In this document: positions 7,159-12,207 of the stretch, piece after piece
How the letters are laid out: each line of letters begins with the position of its first letter
Position numbering within the stretch: position 1 is the stretch's first letter
From: Desulfobulbaceae bacterium
Lineage (GTDB): Bacteria > Desulfobacterota > Desulfobulbia > Desulfobulbales > Desulfocapsaceae
Direction: 5' to 3'
Assembly: GCA_027067035.1 (NCBI GenBank)
Contig: JAMOMO010000181.1
Coordinates: forward strand, 1-12,207
DNA: 12,207 bases
The notes under the pieces: model-generated
What the model was told of the DNA's origin: nothing
Database searches by the model: none
Seen by the model: only the letters and a program-made list of their open reading frames with translations
Translations under genes and position numbers: made by a program

Positions 7159-7392
7159 ATGATGGTGATGATGATGGCCATGGGCCTTGTCGTCCATCGG
7201 TCCACCAGCCTTGTCGAGTGCATCCTGCAGCTGCCGGGTCACCTGCTCCATAGCCTCCAGAGCACCCTTCAGACTTGAAGACACATTTTCATCATCAAGC
7301 TGATCCGCCCATTTCCTGCACTCCTCTGCATGCCCCTGGTTATGCTCAATCCAGTGCGGCAGCAACACCCGTAGTTTTTCCACCTCATTCAT
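7153..7392 (-). CDS. cooJ: CooJ-like putative nickel-binding protein with C-terminal poly-His tail
   Basis: This 79-residue soluble protein begins with a helical region carrying HWIEHNQGH at 13-21, which fits the H-W-x2-H-x3-H pattern I associate with the CooJ nickel chaperone family, followed by C25. A second helix (about 38-62) leads into a tail with H71 and seven consecutive histidines, H73-H79, at the very end. Poly-His tails of this kind occur in nickel storage or delivery proteins such as CooJ, HypB and SlyD. The tail is short compared with Rhodospirillum CooJ. ATG 7392 overlaps the stop of the cooT-like gene (ATGA); the GTG at 7404 would overlap the AAAGGAG element upstream. It is the last gene of the kdsD operon. 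It is not a cloning tag: the reading frame is a native gene with a coupled neighbour. The CooJ assignment is by motif and context; the symbol is provisional. Confidence 0.72.
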   Translation of the reverse strand: MNEVEKLRVLLPHWIEHNQGHAEECRKWADQLDDENVSSSLKGALEAMEQVTRQLQDALDKAGGPMDDKAHGHHHHHHH

Positions 7393-7601
7393 TTGCCCTG
7401 GCACTCCTTTTTTTTCTTTTCCAGATACACCTTTCCACCAAGAAAATCGATGGATTGTACAGTTACATCAGCCACAAATTTTGGTTCTTCAAAAAAGGTG
7501 GCAACCTCAATTCCGCCATCTTTGACATCAAGCCGGGTAACGCTCTCCATCACCAGCTCATCATCATCTGATCCACGGACCAGTACACTCATCTGACACA
7601 T
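7389..7601 (-). CDS. cooT: CooT-family nickel-binding protein
   Basis: This small 70-residue protein resembles the CooT family, dimeric beta-barrel proteins that bind nickel through the conserved second-position cysteine and are linked to carbon monoxide dehydrogenase maturation. Family features seen are the MC start (Cys2), a VTRLDVKDGGIEV strand pair at 21-33, a central FFEEP at 36-40, and VQSIDFLGGKVYL near the end (48-60). The tail EKKKKECQGK has an extra C67 and many lysines. ATG 7601 is preceded by GAGGG, which overlaps the kdsD stop codon; the gap between kdsD and cooT is only 9 bases. Its stop overlaps the start of the cooJ-like gene. No CODH genes are in the window, so it may serve another nickel enzyme or a CODH encoded elsewhere. 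The symbol is given for the family. Confidence 0.8.
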   Translation of the reverse strand: MCQMSVLVRGSDDDELVMESVTRLDVKDGGIEVATFFEEPKFVADVTVQSIDFLGGKVYLEKKKKECQGK

Positions 7602-7610
7602 ATTTTTCCC

Positions 7611-8582
7611 TCACACCAGAAACCTGAATTCACCTTTACCCAGAAGATCGTGAAGATGCAGAATACCTATCATCTCCTCTTCGCCACCAACGATTGGAAG
7701 TATCGTTATCTCATGCTGCTGCATTATACTCAAGGCATCAACTGCCTGCATTGTATCCCTGATGGTGACGGGAGTTGCAGTCATCAGGTCATCAACATTC
7801 ACAGTCTCCAGGCGACAGCCTTCTGCAACGGCGCGCCTCACATCTCCATCAGTAATAATGCCCTGGACCTTTTGCGACTCGTCCACAATAAGAACGGCAC
7901 CTATGTTTTCCCTGTTCAGTACGGCGACGGCCTCTGCCACAGTGGTGCCATTCTTCACACTGGGAACGGCATCACCTTTAAGCATCACCTCACTGACATT
8001 CACCTTCAGCCTCTCTCCAAGACTGCCGCCCGGATGATTCTCACGGAAATCCTCGGCCTGAAAGCGTTTCTTTCGCAACAGTACAACAGCAAGAGCATCT
8101 CCCATGGCAAGGGTCGCCGTGGTGCTGGCAGTTGGTGCCAGCCCAAGGGGACATGCCTCCATGGGAACCTTGATATCAAGGACGATATCACTGGCACGGG
8201 CCAGTGTGGACTCACTGCCGCCGGTCATGGCGATTATCGCTGTACCACGTTTTTTTAAACTCACCAGCAGGCCGTTAAGTTCAGTTGTCTCGCCCGAATA
8301 GGATATGGCAATAACCACATCGGAGGCAATGACCATTCCAAGGTCGCCGTGCATTGCCTCCACCGGATGGAGGAAAAATGAAGGAGTGCCCGTTGAGTTG
8401 AGTGTTGCAGATATCTTCTGCCCTATTATTCCGGATTTACCAATACCTGTTATAACCAGCCTGCTTGGACAGGAAAGAATTGTTTCAACCGCACGGTTAA
8501 ACTCTTCTCCAATCCGTTCCCGCACAGCGGAAAGCCCCTGTTCCTCGATGGCCAGAACTTCCCTGGCTTCTTCAATGGACAT
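7611..8582 (-). CDS. kdsD: Arabinose-5-phosphate isomerase, KpsF/GutQ family
   Basis: This enzyme interconverts ribulose-5-phosphate and arabinose-5-phosphate, the first step towards Kdo for lipopolysaccharide. The 323-residue protein has the full family layout: an SIS sugar-isomerase domain (about 35-175) with GIGKSG at 46-51, HPVEAMHGDLG at 72-82, SYSGET at 94-99 and HPGGSLG at 183-189, followed by two CBS domains (about 198-255 and 263-320). The start is ATG 8582, with AGGAG at 8592-8596 and a 9-base spacer; a TTG at 8600 is in frame but would contain that ribosome site. Usual Kdo-pathway neighbours such as kdsA and kdsC are absent; the next genes are cooT-like and cooJ-like. KpsF, GutQ and KdsD paralogues cannot be told apart by sequence alone, so the symbol reflects function. 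Confidence 0.95.
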   Translation of the reverse strand: MSIEEAREVLAIEEQGLSAVRERIGEEFNRAVETILSCPSRLVITGIGKSGIIGQKISATLNSTGTPSFFLHPVEAMHGDLGMVIASDVVIAISYSGETTELNGLLVSLKKRGTAIIAMTGGSESTLARASDIVLDIKVPMEACPLGLAPTASTTATLAMGDALAVVLLRKKRFQAEDFRENHPGGSLGERLKVNVSEVMLKGDAVPSVKNGTTVAEAVAVLNRENIGAVLIVDESQKVQGIITDGDVRRAVAEGCRLETVNVDDLMTATPVTIRDTMQAVDALSIMQQHEITILPIVGGEEEMIGILHLHDLLGKGEFRFLV

Positions 8583-8651
8583 ACTCTTATGCTCCTGCAA
8601 TTTAAGTCACTTCTACCGGTTTTCCAGTGCGCCTGACTGAAGTTTCTCTCT

Positions 8652-8679
8652 AAAGTAATCACTCTGAAAAATTCAGCAA
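8652..8679 (-). promoter_or_regulatory. Possible promoter of the kdsD-cooT-cooJ operon
   Basis: On the minus strand TTGCTG (8679-8674) and TACTTT (8657-8652) are 16 bases apart, placing a start near 8645 and a leader of about 60 bases. Both hexamers are imperfect. The position fits the divergent layout with metK. Confidence 0.35.
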
Positions 8680-8721
8680 TCTGCTTTTAAACAGGCACCT
8701 CGCCGAAGAGGGTGTTTATCC

Positions 8722-8750
8722 TTGACAACCGTGCATTTCAGCGTCATATT
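8722..8750 (+). promoter_or_regulatory. Sigma70-type promoter of metK-ahcY
   Basis: A perfect -35 TTGACA (8722-8727), a 17-base spacer and CATATT (8745-8750) predict transcription from about 8757 and a leader of about 97 bases. The leader is AT-rich, and I find none of the conserved features of known SAM riboswitches in it. The rest of the 8583-8853 intergenic stretch holds only the opposing kdsD promoter candidate. Confidence 0.7.
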
Positions 8751-8853
8751 GTAAGTTTCCCAATATATTTTTCAGCATGAATTCTAAAGATTATCATATT
8801 CTTCAACTATTTTCATCGCTGTTTATAACCTGTTCAATTAACGGAGAACTTTC

Positions 8854-10017
8854 ATGTCCAATCATATGTTCACTTCTGAATCTGTTTCAGAGGGACACCC
8901 AGATAAAGTTGCAGATCAGATATCCGACGCCATTCTCGATTCCATCCTCACCCAGGACCCTGCAGGCCGTGTCGCCTGTGAAACCATGGTCACCACCGGT
9001 ATGGCCGTTATTGCAGGTGAAATCACCACCAGTGCCTGGGTTGACATGCCAGAGGTTGTAAGGCAGACAATCAAATCCATTGGCTACAACTCTTCAGACA
9101 TGGGTTTTGACTGGCAGTCCTGCGCCGTTCTTACCTCCATTGATAAACAGTCCACTGATATTGCCATGGGTGTTGATGAGGGAAGCGGTATGGATCTTAA
9201 CCAGGGAGCCGGTGACCAGGGACTCATGTTTGGCTATGCCTGTGATGAAACCCGAGTCCTCATGCCCATGCCCATCACCTACTCCCACCGTCTGGTAAAA
9301 TGTCAGGCTGATGTGAGAAAATCAGGAAAACTTCCATGGCTGCGGCCCGACGCCAAAAGCCAGGTTACAATCGAGTATGAAAACAACAAACCAAAACGTG
9401 TGGAGGCCGTTGTTCTCTCCACTCAGCATGACGAATCCGTTAGCCACGAAGATCTTGAAGAAGGTGTAATGGAACTTATCATCAAACCCACCCTTCCTGC
9501 CGACATGGTCGATGAAAACACCAAATATTTCATCAACCCCACCGGACGCTTTGTCATCGGCGGTCCCGTTGGAGACTGCGGCCTCACCGGACGTAAAATC
9601 ATAGTAGACACCTACGGCGGCAAAGGATCCCATGGTGGTGGTGCCTTTTCAGGCAAGGACCCTTCCAAGGTTGACAGATCATCCGCCTACATGGGACGTT
9701 ATGTTGCAAAAAACCTCGTTGCCGCAGGAATTGCTTCAGAAATTGAAGTACAGATAGCCTATGCCATTGGAATATCCCAGCCGGTATCCATCAACGTCAA
9801 CAGTTTTGGAACAGGAAAGATTGATGATGCCGCCATCATAGAGCTTATCGGCAGAAATTTCGATCTTCGCCCAAAAGCCATTGTACAACAGTTGAACCTG
9901 CTCCGACCCATTTATCAGGCAACCGCCGCCTACGGTCATTTCGGCCGTGAGCTCGACGATTTCACCTGGGAGCGAACCGATAAGGCAGAACTTTTGAAAA
10001 GCGACGCCGGAATCTAA
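8854..10017 (+). CDS. metK: S-adenosylmethionine synthetase
   Basis: This cytoplasmic enzyme makes AdoMet from methionine and ATP, releasing phosphate and pyrophosphate. The 387-residue length is normal for the bacterial enzyme. Visible landmarks are GHPDK at 14-18 (ATP site), the first family signature GAGDQGLMFGYA at 118-129, and the second glycine-rich signature GGGAFSGKDPSKVDRS from about 259, which is the phosphate loop with catalytic Lys and Asp residues. The C-terminus has the usual HFGR segment followed by FTWE. The start at 8854 has GGAG seven bases upstream and places the ATP motif at its normal distance from the N-terminus. It is followed by ahcY after 32 bases on the same strand, so methyl donor synthesis and by-product removal are co-transcribed. 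Nothing is unusual in the sequence. Confidence 0.98.
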   Translation: MSNHMFTSESVSEGHPDKVADQISDAILDSILTQDPAGRVACETMVTTGMAVIAGEITTSAWVDMPEVVRQTIKSIGYNSSDMGFDWQSCAVLTSIDKQSTDIAMGVDEGSGMDLNQGAGDQGLMFGYACDETRVLMPMPITYSHRLVKCQADVRKSGKLPWLRPDAKSQVTIEYENNKPKRVEAVVLSTQHDESVSHEDLEEGVMELIIKPTLPADMVDENTKYFINPTGRFVIGGPVGDCGLTGRKIIVDTYGGKGSHGGGAFSGKDPSKVDRSSAYMGRYVAKNLVAAGIASEIEVQIAYAIGISQPVSINVNSFGTGKIDDAAIIELIGRNFDLRPKAIVQQLNLLRPIYQATAAYGHFGRELDDFTWERTDKAELLKSDAGI

Positions 10018-10049
10018 ACACACGATAACAAGAGAAGGAAACAGACCTG

Positions 10050-11336
10050 ATGAGCGATTATAAAGTTGCCGATATGTCCCTGGCTGCATGGGGAAGAGAA
10101 GAAGTGAAGATTGCAGAGACTGAAATGCCGGGACTCATGGCACTGCGTGAAGAGTACAAGGATTCCCAGCCATTAAAAGGTGCCCGCATTGCCGGATGTC
10201 TTCACATGACAATCCAGACGGCCGTACTCATGGAAACACTGGTGGATCTCGGCGCTGAAATCCGCTGGTCTTCCTGTAACATTTTCTCCACTCAGGATCA
10301 CGCTGCAGCTGCCATGGCAGAAGCCGGGATCCCGACTTTTGCCTGGAAAGGTGAATCCGAGGAGGAATTCTGGTGGTGCATTGACCAGACCATCTTCGGT
10401 CCCGACGGATGGCGTCCCAACATGATTCTTGATGATGGCGGTGACCTCACACTTATCATGCATGATAAATACAAGGATGAGATGAAGGATATCAAAGGCA
10501 TCTCTGAAGAGACCACCACCGGTGTGCATCGCTTAAACGAGATGGCACGCGACGGAAAGCTGATGTGTCCCTCCTTTAATGTCAATGACTCTGTCACCAA
10601 ATCCAAATTCGACAACCTCTACGGCTGCCGTGAGTCCCTGATCGATGGTATTAAACGTGCAACAGATGTCATGATTGCCGGGAAAAATGCCGTTGTTGTA
10701 GGATACGGAGACGTAGGCAAGGGCTGTGCCCAGGCGCTTCGTGGCATGGGTGCTACCGTCTATGTGACCGAAGTGGATCCCATCTGCGCCCTCCAGGCAT
10801 CCATGGAAGGCTACAGGGTGGTCACCATGGACGAGATTGCCTCAGTGGGTAATATCTACGTTACCTGCACCGGAAACCTCAATGTTATCACCAGAGCCCA
10901 CATGGAGCAGATGCCCGACGAGGCCATTGTCTGTAATATTGGTCATTTCGATTCTGAAATCGACATAGCGGGAATCAAGGACCTTCCCTGGGAAAACATC
11001 AAACCCCAGGTGGATCACGTGGTGTTCCCCGATGGCAAAAAGATCATTGTCCTGGCAGAAGGAAGGCTTGTGAACCTCGGCTGCGCAACGGGCCATCCGA
11101 GTTTTGTTATGAGTAACTCTTTTACCAATCAGGTTCTTGCCCAGATGGAGTTATGGCAGAACTCTTCAGCCTATGAAAACAAAGTCTATTTTCTCCCCAA
11201 ACATCTTGATGAGAAGGTGGCCAGACTGCATCTTGATAAAATCGGAGTCCATCTCACCACCATGAGCAAGGAACAGGCGGATTATATCGGTGTACCGGTT
11301 GAAGGGCCCTACAAACCTGACTACTACCGCTACTAA
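10050..11336 (+). CDS. ahcY: S-adenosylhomocysteine hydrolase
   Basis: This NAD-dependent cytoplasmic enzyme reversibly splits S-adenosylhomocysteine into adenosine and homocysteine, relieving product inhibition of methyltransferases. The protein has 428 residues. The N-terminal substrate domain includes SSCNIFSTQDHAAA; the Rossmann NAD site is GYGDVGKG at 218-225; NIGHFDSEID and HPSFVMSNSFTNQ mark the second half of the active site; and the C-terminus ends in the family's KPDYYRY, where the penultimate-region Lys and Tyr reach into the partner subunit's NAD site. It is slightly shorter than many proteobacterial forms that carry an extra insertion. ATG 10050 has AAGGA ten bases upstream. It shares a transcript with metK; the 32-base gap is too short for an AdoHcy riboswitch. 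It ends at a strong terminator. Confidence 0.98.
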   Translation: MSDYKVADMSLAAWGREEVKIAETEMPGLMALREEYKDSQPLKGARIAGCLHMTIQTAVLMETLVDLGAEIRWSSCNIFSTQDHAAAAMAEAGIPTFAWKGESEEEFWWCIDQTIFGPDGWRPNMILDDGGDLTLIMHDKYKDEMKDIKGISEETTTGVHRLNEMARDGKLMCPSFNVNDSVTKSKFDNLYGCRESLIDGIKRATDVMIAGKNAVVVGYGDVGKGCAQALRGMGATVYVTEVDPICALQASMEGYRVVTMDEIASVGNIYVTCTGNLNVITRAHMEQMPDEAIVCNIGHFDSEIDIAGIKDLPWENIKPQVDHVVFPDGKKIIVLAEGRLVNLGCATGHPSFVMSNSFTNQVLAQMELWQNSSAYENKVYFLPKHLDEKVARLHLDKIGVHLTTMSKEQADYIGVPVEGPYKPDYYRY

Positions 11337-11343
11337 CTGATTT

Positions 11344-11360
11344 CAGCAGGATATCTGCTG
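11344..11360. repeat. Small hairpin after ahcY
   Basis: CAGCAG (11344-11349) and CTGCTG (11355-11360) are perfect inverted copies around a 5-base loop, followed by TTTT. It lies just before the strong terminator and may act as a weak first terminator in tandem. Confidence 0.4.
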
Positions 11361-11371
11361 TTTTGCTGATG

Positions 11372-11406
11372 ACCTGTACGGCCGACACGGCCGTGCAGGT
11401 TTTTTT
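11372..11406 (+). terminator. Intrinsic terminator of metK-ahcY
   Basis: A 12-bp stem (11372-11383 with 11389-11400, one G-U) with a 5-base loop is followed directly by a T-run at 11400-11406. This is the only textbook rho-independent terminator in the window. The T-run overlaps the stop codon (11405-11407) of the convergent birA gene; the minus strand has no T-run after the stem, so it is directional. Confidence 0.9.
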
Positions 11407-12169
11407 ATTTTCCCCCGACGGATTCTGCCAGCTGTACATCTCCTGAAAGTATCTCATGGACCCTGCCGGAGGCATCTTCAGCAAGGAGCTGACCGCTTGC
11501 ATCCGGCCCCAGCCCGCGACCGGTAATGATCTTCCGTCCTCTGGTAACCCACTGCATCTCCCGCCCGAGAAGAATATCCCTTTTCCGCCATTCTCTGAGA
11601 ATTGTGGCAAATCCAGCTGTCTCATGAATCTTCACATACTGCAATACACTCGTGAGCAGCTTGTGAAAGAGCTCCTCCATGTCAAACTCATGGCCTGCTA
11701 TGAGAGCAAGAGATGTGGCACTTTCCTGCAGTGCTGCAGGAAACATCTTTTTTACGGTATTCACATTGAGCCCTATGCCCGCAACCACAAAGGAGTCCGA
11801 CACATCATTCTGATGAGGCGAGGATTCCACCAGAATACCACCGCATTTCAATCCTTCATGGTAGAGGTCATTGGGCCATTTCAGTCCGAAATCGGCATCA
11901 GGAAGGAGTTCCTCCACACAGAGACAGAGGGCAAGGCCGATGGTGAGGGTGAGTCTGGAAAATTCGACAAAGGGGAGTTCGGGACGCAGCACTATTGAAC
12001 AGTAAAGTCCGCTCCCAGGAGGAGATATCCACTCCTTACCAAGTCGCCCCCTGCCCGATTCCTGTGCAGCAGCCACAACGGCAAAGCCATGTGGTGCACC
12101 ATCAACGGCACACCGGATAGCTTCGTCATTTGTGGATCCTGTCAACTCGAGATGCAGTATATTTTTCAT
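11405..12169 (-). CDS. birA: Biotin-[acetyl-CoA-carboxylase] ligase, without repressor domain
   Basis: This cytoplasmic enzyme activates biotin with ATP and attaches it to a lysine of biotin-dependent carboxylase carrier domains. The 254-residue protein begins directly with the catalytic domain: GSTND at 11-15, the biotinyl-AMP loop GRGRLGKEW at 39-47, KWPND at 97-101, K108 in KCGGIL, and GIGLNVN at 131-137. A small SH3-like C-terminal domain follows (about 200-250). The N-terminal winged-helix DNA-binding domain of E. coli-type BirA is absent, so it is a group I ligase that does not itself repress biotin genes. ATG 12169 is chosen; an in-frame TTG at 12175 is possible, and neither has a clear ribosome site (a CGGAG lies about 20 bases upstream, beyond a homopolymer T-run). 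It is convergent with ahcY. Confidence 0.95.
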   Translation of the reverse strand: MKNILHLELTGSTNDEAIRCAVDGAPHGFAVVAAAQESGRGRLGKEWISPPGSGLYCSIVLRPELPFVEFSRLTLTIGLALCLCVEELLPDADFGLKWPNDLYHEGLKCGGILVESSPHQNDVSDSFVVAGIGLNVNTVKKMFPAALQESATSLALIAGHEFDMEELFHKLLTSVLQYVKIHETAGFATILREWRKRDILLGREMQWVTRGRKIITGRGLGPDASGQLLAEDASGRVHEILSGDVQLAESVGGK

Positions 12170-12173
12170 AGGC

Positions 12174-12182
12174 AAAAAAAAA
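12174..12182. repeat. A9/T9 homopolymer just upstream of birA
   Basis: Nine consecutive A on the plus strand (T on the birA strand) lie 5 bases before the birA ATG, between it and the nearest Shine-Dalgarno-like sequence. Slippage at this run would change the distance to the start codon. It could instead be the tail of a terminator for a gene upstream of birA outside the window. Confidence 0.5.
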
Positions 12183-12207
12183 GGTACACACTCCGGTGGA
12201 GTTATGT

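Noticed and set aside
7156..7176. Poly-His tail as a vector-derived purification tag
   Set aside because: It lies at the end of a native gene translationally coupled to cooT, with mixed codons and genomic sequence on both sides; natural His tails occur in nickel proteins.
7650..8258. 202-residue plus-strand frame inside kdsD
   Set aside because: Antisense shadow of the SIS/CBS coding sequence; composition is atypical and no motif is seen.
8751..8853. SAM riboswitch in the metK leader
   Set aside because: The predicted leader is only about 97 bases, AT-rich and without a convincing multi-helix core; no known SAM-class consensus is seen.
10018..10049. AdoHcy riboswitch before ahcY
   Set aside because: The gap is 32 bases, too short for the known aptamer, and it contains only the ribosome binding site.
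11456..11998. 180-residue plus-strand frame inside birA
   Set aside because: Antisense to a secure biotin ligase gene; no ribosome site or domain.
12190..12202. Terminator upstream of birA (ACTCC/GGAGT stem)
   Set aside because: The stem is only 5 bp and the T-run is several bases away from it; a real terminator here cannot be supported at the window edge.

Overview
The window looks like a chromosomal segment of a Gram-negative, probably anaerobic bacterium. My best guess is Desulfobacterota, close to the Desulfobulbales. The reasons are an arabinose-5-phosphate isomerase of the Kdo/LPS pathway (outer membrane), a fused SecD-SecF protein, a cyclic-nucleotide-fold protein joined to a DUF4388 domain, and a CooT/CooJ-like nickel protein pair of the kind linked to CO dehydrogenase or other nickel enzymes. 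This assignment rests on gene content only. Coding density is high, and I see no insertion sequences, phage genes, tRNA/rRNA genes or CRISPR.

Layout. (1) Bases 2-3415, plus strand: a tight operon with the 3' part of secDF, a YkgJ-type cysteine-cluster protein (gap of 4 bases) and a HAD phosphatase (4-base overlap). (2) Bases 3432-4490, minus strand: a regulatory-looking protein with a Cys-rich N-terminus, a cNMP-binding fold and DUF4388, convergent with the operon. (3) Bases 4491-4682: an AT-rich divergent regulatory region with a perfect 16-bp palindrome. (4) Bases 4683-7091, plus strand: an 802-residue protein with an N-terminal ubiquitin-conjugating (E2/UBC) fold, one membrane segment and a long TPR-like region. 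This is the most unusual gene here. (5) Bases 7153-8582, minus strand: a three-gene operon, kdsD/kpsF, cooT-like and cooJ-like, the last ending in seven histidines. (6) Bases 8722-11336, plus strand: a clear sigma70-type promoter, metK and ahcY, ending in a strong terminator. (7) Bases 11405-12169, minus strand: a stand-alone biotin-protein ligase without the repressor HTH.

How the genes relate. metK and ahcY make AdoMet and remove AdoHcy, the core of the activated methyl cycle. secDF drives late steps of Sec export. kdsD supplies arabinose-5-phosphate for Kdo, but here it is co-transcribed with two small putative nickel-binding proteins, an unexpected pairing. The E2-fold protein has no E1, ubiquitin-like or deubiquitinase gene beside it in this window; its only close partner is the divergent cNMP-fold/DUF4388 gene. 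Convergent gene ends are marked by hairpins that overlap the stop codons.
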